Under the pieces are notes generated by a model. That model did no database searches. It was not told the DNA's origin and saw only the letters and a program-made list of their open reading frames with translations. Shown piece after piece: positions 1 to 5,231 of a DNA stretch of 5,935 nt. Within the stretch, counting starts at the first letter, position 1, and each line of letters opens with the position of its first letter. Source of the DNA: JALYXS01 sp051003795 (GTDB taxonomy: Bacteria > Acidobacteriota > Terriglobia > Bryobacterales > Bryobacteraceae); the NCBI GenBank assembly GCA_051003795.1, contig JBPCKZ010000093.1, positions 1-5,935 of the forward strand, written 5' to 3'. The position numbers were made by a program, and so were the translations under genes.

Positions 1-740
1 GATTCCCACAAATTGTCCAGCAGCTTTTTCTCGCGCAGGGTATCCATCGGCTGCCAAAAGCCCTCGTGGCGATACACCATCAGTTCGCCGTCGCGAGCCA
101 GCGTTTCGAGCGGCTCACGCTCCCAGACCATATCGTCGCCGCCAACGTAATCGAGCGCGCCCGGTTCGAGCACGAAGAACCCGCCGTTGATCCAACCTTC
201 ACCGGTTTGCGATTTCTCGGCGAACTCGACGACTGAATCTCCCTCGCAGCGAATCCCGCCGAAACGCGATGGAGGCCGGACGGCGGAGACGGTCGCTAGT
301 TTTCCGTGCGCCCGGTGGAAGGCGGCGAGCTTTCGGATATCGATATCGGCCACGCCGTCTCCATAGGTCAGCATGAACGGCTCGTCTTTCAACCGCTTCC
401 GAAGGCGCGAGAGCCGGCCGCCGGTTTCCGTGTGGACGCCCGTATCGATCAGGTGCACGCGCCAATCCGGCTGGCGGCCATCGTGAACCGTGACGGCGCC
501 CGTTTTCAGGTCGACCGTAAAGTCGTTGTTGGTAGCGCGGAAGTTGAGGAAATAGTCCTTGATCGCGTCGCTTTTGTATCCGAGCGCCACGATAAATTCG
601 CAAAAGCCGCTAGCCGCGTACATGTTCATGATGTGCCACAAAATCGGCTTGCCTCCTATTTCCACCATGGGCTTGGGTCGGAGCGACGTCTCTTCGGAAA
701 GCCGGGTGCCGAGACCCCCGGCAAGAATGACGGTCTTCAT
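1..740 (-). CDS. rfbF: Glucose-1-phosphate cytidylyltransferase (3' end beyond window)
   Basis: This enzyme joins CTP and alpha-D-glucose 1-phosphate to give CDP-glucose and pyrophosphate, the first step toward CDP-linked dideoxysugars and related surface sugars in the cytoplasm. Reading the minus strand from the ATG at 740 gives 246 codons without a stop. The nucleotide-binding loop GGLGTRL is at residues 8-14, followed by KPMVEIGGKP at 23-32, LTYGDGVADID at 124-134 (metal/sugar-phosphate site), EKSQTGEGWINGGFFV at 175-190 and GFWQPMDTLREK at 227-238. These are the hallmarks of the RfbF branch of sugar nucleotidyltransferases, whose members are about 257 residues long, so only about ten residues lie off the left edge. 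No clear Shine-Dalgarno precedes the ATG, but MKTVILAGG is the expected N-terminus. A CDP-glucose 4,6-dehydratase (rfbG) would be expected next, to the left. The gene is divergent from the methyltransferase. Confidence 0.93.
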   Translation of the reverse strand, partial: MKTVILAGGLGTRLSEETSLRPKPMVEIGGKPILWHIMNMYAASGFCEFIVALGYKSDAIKDYFLNFRATNNDFTVDLKTGAVTVHDGRQPDWRVHLIDTGVHTETGGRLSRLRKRLKDEPFMLTYGDGVADIDIRKLAAFHRAHGKLATVSAVRPPSRFGGIRCEGDSVVEFAEKSQTGEGWINGGFFVLEPGALDYVGGDDMVWEREPLETLARDGELMVYRHEGFWQPMDTLREKKLLDNLWE

Positions 741-811
741 CGAGAGTAAGAAGGGATGTGTCTGAACCGGGTTTTGGGTCTCAGGTATTATTGCGGGTAA
801 ACTATCGACAT

Positions 812-1846
812 ATGAGCACAGGACGAACGCAGGTTCAGGAACTCAACGCCGGAGTCAACCCCGGGATCATCTTCGAGAGCATCAATGCCTATCAACGCTC
901 CGCCGCCTTGAAAGCGGCGATCGAGCTGAATGTGTTCTCGGAGATCGCTCGCGGGAGCCGCGGCGCCGACGCCATAGCCAAGGCGCTCGGCGCATCGCCC
1001 CGCGGCATCCGCATTCTTTGCGATTACCTGGCCATCGCCGGTTTTCTTTCGAAGGACGGCGAACAGTACTCCTTGAGTCCCGAGTCGGCCATGTTCCTGG
1101 ATCGGAACTCCCGGGCATATTTCGGCGGAACGGTACATTTTCTCCTCGATCCACGCCTGATCGCTCCGTTTCTCGATTTGACGCAAATTGTCCGCACCGG
1201 CAAGACGACCCTGCCCGATCAGGGAACGGTCAGTCGCGATAATCCAATCTGGATCGATTTCGCCAGGCAGATGGCGCCGATGATGCATCCCGCGGCGGCA
1301 GAGATTGCCGAACTGGTCGCTGGAGACGGCGACATCGGGGTATTGGACATAGCGGCCGGGCATGGGCTGTTTGGGATCAACATCGCTCGGCGGAATCCAA
1401 AAGCGCGGATTACGGCTCTAGACTGGCCAAACGTGCTTGCCGTGGCCGCTGAAAACGCCAAAAAGTTCGGCGTCGCCGACCGGTTCTCGACGCTTCCGGG
1501 CGATGCCTTCGAGGTTCCGTTCGGCGGGCCTTACAATTTGGTTCTGGTGACGAATTTCTTCCACCATTACGATCCTCCGACATGCGGGAAGCTGATGCGC
1601 AAAATCCAGGCGGCACTCGCTCCCGGCGGCCGCTGTGTCACGCTCGATTTCGTGCCGAACGACGACCGCGTCTCGCCCACGATTGCGGCGGGATTCGCCA
1701 TGACGATGCTCGGTACCACCGTCGCCGGCGATGTGTACACGTTCGCGCAATACGACACGATGTTCCGCAGCGCGGGATTTGCGTCGTCCGAGCTTCACTT
1801 ACTCGCCAAAGCGCCTCAGTCCGTGATTCTGAGCGGGAAGGCTTAG
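812..1846 (+). CDS. Class I SAM-dependent O-methyltransferase, acetylserotonin/plant OMT type
   Basis: This is a 344-residue protein from the ATG at 812. The same frame is open back to a GTG at 758 (362 residues), but those 18 extra residues lack family character, so I prefer 812. The first ~95 residues are a helical winged-helix dimerisation domain (NAYQRSAALKAAIELNVF, then ALGASPRGIRILCDYLAIAGFL). The C-terminal Rossmann domain has SAM motif I VLDIAAGHGLFG (residues 177-188), the acidic ribose-binding ALDWPNV (202-208), GDAF (230-233) and NFFHHYD (248-254). The second His there aligns by eye with the catalytic His of plant-type OMTs. GGRCVTLDFVP forms a late strand. It should methylate a hydroxyl on a small molecule; the substrate cannot be read from the sequence. 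Its neighbour rfbF does not prove a shared pathway, because the two genes are divergent. It is not a DNA methyltransferase and does not stand in for hsdM. Confidence 0.88.
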   Translation: MSTGRTQVQELNAGVNPGIIFESINAYQRSAALKAAIELNVFSEIARGSRGADAIAKALGASPRGIRILCDYLAIAGFLSKDGEQYSLSPESAMFLDRNSRAYFGGTVHFLLDPRLIAPFLDLTQIVRTGKTTLPDQGTVSRDNPIWIDFARQMAPMMHPAAAEIAELVAGDGDIGVLDIAAGHGLFGINIARRNPKARITALDWPNVLAVAAENAKKFGVADRFSTLPGDAFEVPFGGPYNLVLVTNFFHHYDPPTCGKLMRKIQAALAPGGRCVTLDFVPNDDRVSPTIAAGFAMTMLGTTVAGDVYTFAQYDTMFRSAGFASSELHLLAKAPQSVILSGKA

Positions 1847-1863
1847 GACTCCACCGCATAAGA

Positions 1864-4032
1864 TCAGGGTACCGGCAGATAAAGGTATTTTTGGAATCCA
1901 GCGAAGAGATAGCCAATCTCTTCGGGCCGGCCTAGGTCGGCGATGGCATCGGCTATGGCGTCGCGGTATTTGAGCTTCAGCAAGGGCGTTAACTTTTCCC
2001 GATCGAGTTCCTGCACCCCTTCACTCACGTAATGCGAGAGCACAAACGCCAGGAAAGCCTGCTGCTTACTATTGAACCGGGTGTCCATCGCCACTCTGGC
2101 ACGGTTTGCGCGTTCCTCGCGCGTGAGCGGCGGTAGGGCATAGGCGACGCGCGCCAGCACATCGAACAGATCGCTCTTTTCGGCGTTGACGATCTTCTGG
2201 ATCTCGGCCATCTGGTCTCTACCAAACCCTTTCTCCGCCAGCCCGTGCAAAAGCTTGGCGCGCGTGTCTGGAGCGCTCCAGAGAAGGCGCAGTTCGGCCT
2301 CGTCTTTGAAAAACTCCGGCAGTTTGCCGAACAACATCTCCATGAACTGCCGCGCGGACATCGGCGTTCCGTCCGGATGCCAAAAACTCGTCATCGTCAT
2401 GTGTTCGATGGTGCGAGCCTTGCCGTCGGCCAGCGTCACCTTGATCTTCTGACGGCGCGAGCCCGGCTCCGGCGCGGGTTCGCGTGGTTCCCGCGGCGGA
2501 ATCGGCCTGGTTTCCGGCTTCGGTTCCGGCTCGATCGGCTCGCCATCCCACTCCGGATCGGCGAAGTGGTGATGCGCCTTCACGAAGTCGTAAATCGTGA
2601 AGTAATCCTTGCCATCGTGCAGCCGCGTGCCACGCCCGACGATCTGCTTGAATTCGATCATGGAATTGACCGGCCGCATCAGCACGATGTTGCGGATATT
2701 CCGCGCATCCACGCCGGTCGAGAGCTTTTGCGAAGTGGTGAGGACCGTGGGGATGCTCTTCTCGTTGTCCTGAAAATCGCGTAGGTATTGCTCGCCGAGC
2801 GCGCCGTCATCCGCCGTAACGCGCTGACAATAGTTCGGGTCCTTGCCGGTTTTGATCTGGTTGACGAGATCGCGCACCGCCAAGGCGTGGTCCTGGGTTG
2901 CGCAGAAGACCAATGTCTTCTCGTTCTGGTTCATCTGCTCCATGAAGATTTCGACGCGCTTTCTTTCGCGCTGCCGAATCTCGATGACCTTGTTGAAATC
3001 GATCTCCGTGTAGCGCTTCCCGGTCTCTATCTCGCCTTCGATCAGCGTATCGTCGGGCGTATACACGTAGTCGTCTAGCGTGGTGGAAATTTGTCTTACC
3101 CGAAACGGCGTAAGGAAGCCGTCGTTGATGCCCTCTTTCAGCGAGTAGATGTACACCGGGTCGCCGAAGTACGCGTAGGTGTCCACGTTGTCCTTGCGCT
3201 TCGGCGTGGCGGTGAGACCGAGTTGCACGGCAGGCGCGAAGTAATCGAGGATGCCGCGCCAGTTGCCCTCGTCGTTGGCCCCGCCGCGATGGCATTCGTC
3301 GATGACGATGAAGTCGAAGAAGTCGGGCGGATACTCGCCGAAATAGGGCGACGGCATGCCATCCTTCGATGCCCCGCTCATGAAGGTTTGGAAGATGGTG
3401 AAGAACACGCTGCCGTTCTTCGGCACTCTGCCCTTCTTGCGGATGTCCTCCGGCTCGATCCGCAGCCGGGCATCCTCGCCGAAGGCGGAGAAGTCGTTGG
3501 AAGCCTGGTCCGCGAGAATGTTGCGGTCGGCGAGGAACAGGATGCGCGGACGGCGGGACGGTTCGCGGCCCGCTTTCCAGTCGGAAAGGTTCCAGCGGCT
3601 GTGAAACAGCTTCCACGCAATCTGAAAGGCGATGAATGTCTTGCCCGTGCCGGTGGCGAGCGTAAGCAGGATGCGGTCTCTCCCCGCGGCGATGGCCTCC
3701 AGCGCCCGCTCGATGGCGATGTCCTGGTAATAGCGAGGCTGGAAATAGCCGCCCTTGTCCTCGAACGGGACGGCGGCGAAGCGGTCGCGCCAGGCGTTCG
3801 CTTCGGCGAAGGTGAGGTTCCAGAGTTCTTCCGGAGTGGGATAGAGAAGCACTTCGCTTTCCGCGCCCTCCGTCATGTCGATCGAATAGATGCCCTGGCC
3901 GTTGGTGGAATAGGTGTAGCGGACGGCGAGCTTCCCGGCGTAATTCTTCGCTTGCGCGACGCCTGCGGTCAGCGCTTCATCCCACGGCTTGGCCTCGACG
4001 ACGGCTAGCTTGGTGTTGCGATAGACCAGCAC
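1864..4032 (-). CDS. hsdR: Type I restriction enzyme R subunit (HsdR, EcoEI type), long 3' frame of a frameshifted gene
   Basis: This 722-residue open frame starts at an unlikely GTG (4032) and carries nearly all of HsdR, the ATP-driven translocase/nuclease of a type I restriction complex. Visible motifs are EAK at residues 13-15 (ExK half of the PD-(D/E)xK nuclease), Walker A ATGTGKT (126-132), DECH box (245-248), motif III TAT (274-276) and motif VI QIVGRGTR (463-470). A Pro/Glu-rich linker spans 498-524, followed by a helical EcoEI-type C-terminal domain from about 545 to the end. The true start is the ATG at 4190, in another frame. Restoring one base near 4086 gives a single 775-residue protein, a normal length for this subgroup. 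The surviving frame keeps a full helicase but lacks catalytic Asp52 (restored numbering), so as read it should not cleave DNA. The gene is convergent with the methyltransferase, 17 bp apart. hsdS lies about 1 kb upstream, an unusually wide gap. Family assignment is very secure; functional status is not. Confidence 0.93.
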   Translation of the reverse strand: MLVYRNTKLAVVEAKPWDEALTAGVAQAKNYAGKLAVRYTYSTNGQGIYSIDMTEGAESEVLLYPTPEELWNLTFAEANAWRDRFAAVPFEDKGGYFQPRYYQDIAIERALEAIAAGRDRILLTLATGTGKTFIAFQIAWKLFHSRWNLSDWKAGREPSRRPRILFLADRNILADQASNDFSAFGEDARLRIEPEDIRKKGRVPKNGSVFFTIFQTFMSGASKDGMPSPYFGEYPPDFFDFIVIDECHRGGANDEGNWRGILDYFAPAVQLGLTATPKRKDNVDTYAYFGDPVYIYSLKEGINDGFLTPFRVRQISTTLDDYVYTPDDTLIEGEIETGKRYTEIDFNKVIEIRQRERKRVEIFMEQMNQNEKTLVFCATQDHALAVRDLVNQIKTGKDPNYCQRVTADDGALGEQYLRDFQDNEKSIPTVLTTSQKLSTGVDARNIRNIVLMRPVNSMIEFKQIVGRGTRLHDGKDYFTIYDFVKAHHHFADPEWDGEPIEPEPKPETRPIPPREPREPAPEPGSRRQKIKVTLADGKARTIEHMTMTSFWHPDGTPMSARQFMEMLFGKLPEFFKDEAELRLLWSAPDTRAKLLHGLAEKGFGRDQMAEIQKIVNAEKSDLFDVLARVAYALPPLTREERANRARVAMDTRFNSKQQAFLAFVLSHYVSEGVQELDREKLTPLLKLKYRDAIADAIADLGRPEEIGYLFAGFQKYLYLPVP

Positions 4033-4043
4033 GTAATCGGCGG

Positions 4044-4190
4044 TCAGCGCCTTGCCGCGCCGCCCGTGGCCTTCGATTCGGCCCAGGTGATGGGATACTC
4101 GCGCAGGATGCGGCTGCCCTCGATTACGCCCCAGCCTGCGGTTTTAAGCACGGGATCGATATATTCAGCCCTGGTTTCGGCTTCGTTCAT
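4044..4190 (-). pseudogene. hsdR: 5' fragment of hsdR, out of frame with the remainder
   Basis: From the ATG at 4190 the frame reads MNEAETRAEYIDPVLKTAGW and continues through SRILREYPIT. This is the classic start of HsdR: the helical N-terminus leading into the HSDR_N nuclease fold. After Thr35 the frame turns into unrelated sequence and stops at 4044. Shifting by one base at about 4085-4088 gives LGRIEGHGRRGKALTADYVL, which runs directly into the long frame. The simplest event is loss of one base from a short C run (minus strand), ACC-CTG becoming ACCTG. The catalytic Asp of the nuclease (ADYVL, restored residue 52) falls after the shift but before the long frame's first start codon, so neither product contains it. 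No strong ribosome site precedes the ATG; GGA lies about 12 nt upstream. A genuine mutation and a read error look the same here. Confidence 0.85.
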
Positions 4191-4194
4191 GGGG

Positions 4195-4281
4195 TCAGGA
4201 TTCCGTCACGCGTAGCCAAGCACCGCTAACCTTCCCGGGAACGCTTTCGATCGCGGGACATTCGGACCAATCGGCCGCCGT
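4195..4281 (-). pseudogene. Truncated N-terminal piece of a DUF433-type antitoxin
   Basis: The minus-strand frame ending at the TGA at 4195-4197 encodes ADWSECPAIESVPGKVSGAW, then LRVTES and the stop. The first part closely resembles, from memory, the start of DUF433 antitoxin-like proteins (DWSxCPxVExxPGKxSGAW), which normally continue with a VFRGTRVPV-like strand and a helical DNA-binding part. Here the resemblance ends after GAW and the stop lies 4 nt before the hsdR ATG. The codon where a start is expected (4279-4281) is ACG, five bases after an AAGAGG that would serve as a ribosome site, so a start-codon mutation is plausible. The PIN-like toxin that commonly follows DUF433 genes is absent, with hsdR in its place. 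The frame stays open upstream to an ATG at 4392, but that extension looks non-coding. Confidence 0.55.
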
Positions 4282-4286
4282 GACAA

Positions 4287-4314
4287 CCTCTTGCCTATCG
4301 TAGCTTGTCCAATC
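4287..4314 (-). promoter_or_regulatory. Shared antitoxin leader, copy A (possible promoter plus ribosome site)
   Basis: On the minus strand this holds GCTACGATAGGCAAGAGG preceded by GATTGGACAA. A second copy (5187-5214, same strand) matches at 21 of 28 positions by hand alignment. TACGAT could act as a -10 box and AAGAGG as a ribosome site, but no good -35 is spaced correctly. It lies directly before the DUF433-like remnant, with AAGAGG five bases from the suspected lost start codon. Its role is an inference from similarity and position. Confidence 0.35.
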
Positions 4315-4368
4315 TGCGGGCGGTGCCTGGAGGTTCGTGGCATTGGTGTCCAGCGAGGGACCACGGTT

Positions 4369-4374
4369 TATACT
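4369..4374 (+). promoter_or_regulatory. Candidate -10 box for the small coiled-coil gene
   Basis: TATACT lies 17 bp ahead of the ATG at 4392, within an AT-rich patch unusual for this GC-rich region. A possible -35 TTGGTG at 4343-4348 is 20 bp away, longer than ideal. Transcription would start about ten bases before the ATG, leaving a very short leader in which no Shine-Dalgarno is seen. Confidence 0.35.
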
Positions 4375-4391
4375 TGATCTTAGAAATTCCA

Positions 4392-4631
4392 ATGACCGTC
4401 GATGAAAGGCTCGAAAAACTCACGGAACGCCACGAGGCGTTGACGCAAAGCGTCGAGCTGCTGGCGCATGAAGTAAGCACACTCGCGCGCGAAATGGACT
4501 CGCTGCGCGTCTCTTCCTTACACCTCGTGGCGACTGCGCGAGAGGACGGACAAAGCATTCGCGCTCTCGCGCGGATCGCCGAGATTCACGAGAGGCGGAT
4601 TACGGACATGGAGGGTGGGCCGGCGCAGTGA
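4392..4631 (+). CDS. Small coiled-coil protein of unknown function (79 aa)
   Basis: From the ATG at 4392 the product is 79 residues and highly charged. Residues 1-37 (MTVDERLEKLTERHEALTQS, then VELLAHEVSTLAREMDS) show a heptad-like Leu/Val spacing, a short parallel coiled coil in all likelihood. Residues 50-75 (REDGQSIRALARIAEIHERR) form a second amphipathic helix, and the end is GGPAQ. There is no signal peptide, membrane segment or known catalytic motif. Proteins with the same opening, LTERHEALTQSxELLAHEV, seem familiar to me as a lineage-specific family in Solibacter-like acidobacteria, often with a longer coiled middle; that is recollection, not a search. The frame is open upstream to 4305, but the -10-like TATACT just before 4392 and the family-like start favour 4392. 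It is the only plus-strand gene between hsdS and hsdR, so it probably has its own promoter. Function unknown. Confidence 0.68.
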   Translation: MTVDERLEKLTERHEALTQSVELLAHEVSTLAREMDSLRVSSLHLVATAREDGQSIRALARIAEIHERRITDMEGGPAQ

Positions 4632-4636
4632 ACGAG

Positions 4637-4733
4637 AAACGGGTGGATGGCGTACACAATTAGTTCATTGACCGAGTGAATCTGCCCGCTTCTGTTCCCG
4701 CACTAGTCGTTCAGTTTCAGGTTTGAGTTCCAC
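4637..4733 (-). pseudogene. Degenerate ribbon-helix-helix (ParD-like) antitoxin remnant
   Basis: On the minus strand, 4733-4692 reads VELKPETERLVREQ. After one spare base, 4690-4637 reads SGQIHSVNELIVYAIHPF in a different frame. Joined, they match by eye the short antitoxin pattern ELKPETERLVREEIxSGxFxSVDELIVxGVHAW, a small ParD/RHH-like protein that pairs with a RelE/ParE-type toxin. Compared with that pattern about five bases are missing between the halves, removing two residues and breaking the frame. The expected tail Trp-Arg-Glu is also lost. There is no clean start apart from a GTG at 4733, and no partner toxin. It lies 33 bases past the restored end of the AbrB-type gene and converges on the coiled-coil gene. 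The family name is uncertain; the two-frame pattern is directly visible. Confidence 0.5.
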
Positions 4734-4766
4734 TACCGGCGGTGGCGGGTGATCAACGCGCTTTTC

Positions 4767-5118
4767 TTATTGAAGGTTTTCTGAACGGCGGGCGGCGCTG
4801 CAATTGTCTCGGGCTTTTTTAGCTTTACCGTGAAGAAACGTCAGCATCTGCTCGTGCGTTTCAAACGGGCCGTGCGTCCGCCCTGCCCTCACTTCGTCCA
4901 TAGCCTTGTCGAGCCGGGCGTCCATCCTCCGGCGCTGCTGAGCGGAGTACTCGCCATCGGCATCGGGAGGGGGCGACCGTCCCCTTTGGCGTGAGGACGA
5001 TTTTCCCGCGCCGGAAGGAGAGTTCCACCAAGTCGCCTTTAGACAGGCCCGCTTGTTCGCGCAAACGGGTCGGGATGGTTACCCGGCCTCTGGGTTGAAT
5101 TCTTGCTATAGCGATCAT
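4767..5118 (-). pseudogene. AbrB/MazE (SpoVT-AbrB) family antitoxin gene, frameshifted
   Basis: From the ATG at 5118 the frame reads MIAIARIQPRGRVTIPTRLR, then EQAGLSKGDLVELSFRRGKIVLTPKG. This is a full SpoVT-AbrB swapped-hairpin DNA-binding domain (about residues 1-46), typical of antitoxins that autorepress their operon and block a partner toxin. The frame then becomes Arg/Pro-rich and stops at 4861. Around 4965-4973 a switch of frame gives DADGEYSAQQRRRMDARLDK, then AMDEVRAGRTHGPFETHEQM, and ends at a TAA at 4767-4769. That is the expected acidic, helical toxin-binding tail. Removing one base from the GGG or GGGGG run (plus strand) restores exactly 117 codons, a 116-residue protein. A TTG at 5175 could extend the start but adds no family-like sequence. 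No toxin follows; the next thing is another antitoxin remnant. A true pseudogene and a homopolymer read error are both possible. Confidence 0.8.
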
Positions 5119-5154
5119 GAAGGACGACCTATCCAATTCGAAGGCATTCAAACG

Positions 5155-5171
5155 CCGGGCCCCGGACCGGT
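5155..5171. promoter_or_regulatory. GC-rich palindromic site upstream of the AbrB-type gene (possible operator)
   Basis: CCGGG-C-CCCGG (5155-5165) is a perfect inverted repeat around one base, followed at once by the palindrome ACCGGT (5166-5171). It lies about 40 bases before the antitoxin ATG and about 15 bases downstream of leader copy B, where an autorepressing AbrB-type protein could bind. In a GC-rich genome such a palindrome can arise by chance, and its short loop makes it a poor terminator for hsdS. Confidence 0.22.
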
Positions 5172-5186
5172 TCAAGTGCGATGCGG

Positions 5187-5214
5187 CCTCTTGTTTATCC
5201 TAGCGTGTTCGATT
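5187..5214 (-). promoter_or_regulatory. Shared antitoxin leader, copy B (possible promoter)
   Basis: The minus strand reads GCTAGGATAAACAAGAGG preceded by AATCGAACAC, matching copy A (4287-4314) at 21 of 28 positions. It lies 18 bases past the hsdS stop and about 70 bases before the AbrB-type ATG, so here it could only be a promoter for that gene, unless AAGAGG once served a lost start. TAGGAT is a possible -10; I see no convincing -35. Confidence 0.35.
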
Positions 5215-5231
5215 CGCTCGCGGCCACGACG

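Noticed and set aside
306..749. Open frame on the plus strand opposite rfbF (147 residues)
   Set aside because: The minus strand encodes a complete RfbF pattern without a stop. The plus-strand translation has no family features.
758..811. GTG-initiated 18-residue extension of the methyltransferase
   Set aside because: The GTG is only about 3 nt after an AAGGG, too close for a normal ribosome site, and the extension does not resemble the family N-terminus. The ATG at 812 gives a typical start.
758..1846. Methyltransferase considered as the missing HsdM or another DNA methyltransferase
   Set aside because: It lacks the NPPF/NPPY-type catalytic motif of N6-adenine methylases and has the dimerisation plus Rossmann layout of small-molecule O-methyltransferases. 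It also points away from the hsd strand.
1847..1863. Possible bidirectional terminator between the convergent methyltransferase and hsdR
   Set aside because: The 17-bp gap has no inverted repeat or T-run that I can see on either strand.
3091..4008. Long open frame on the plus strand (305 residues) opposite hsdR
   Set aside because: It is the antisense shadow of HsdR, rich in Val/Arg/Glu with no recognisable domain, while the minus strand has every helicase motif in order.
4195..4392. 65-residue minus-strand frame starting MEFLRSS as a complete gene
   Set aside because: Only its C-terminal part (from ADWSECP) resembles a protein family. The first ~37 residues overlap the promoter region of the opposite-strand coiled-coil gene and have no recognisable character.
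4861..4964. Arg/Pro-rich C-terminus of the AbrB-type frame as a real fused domain
   Set aside because: Another frame over the same bases encodes the family-like tail DADGEYSAQQRRRMDARL, so the Arg/Pro-rich stretch is frameshifted translation.
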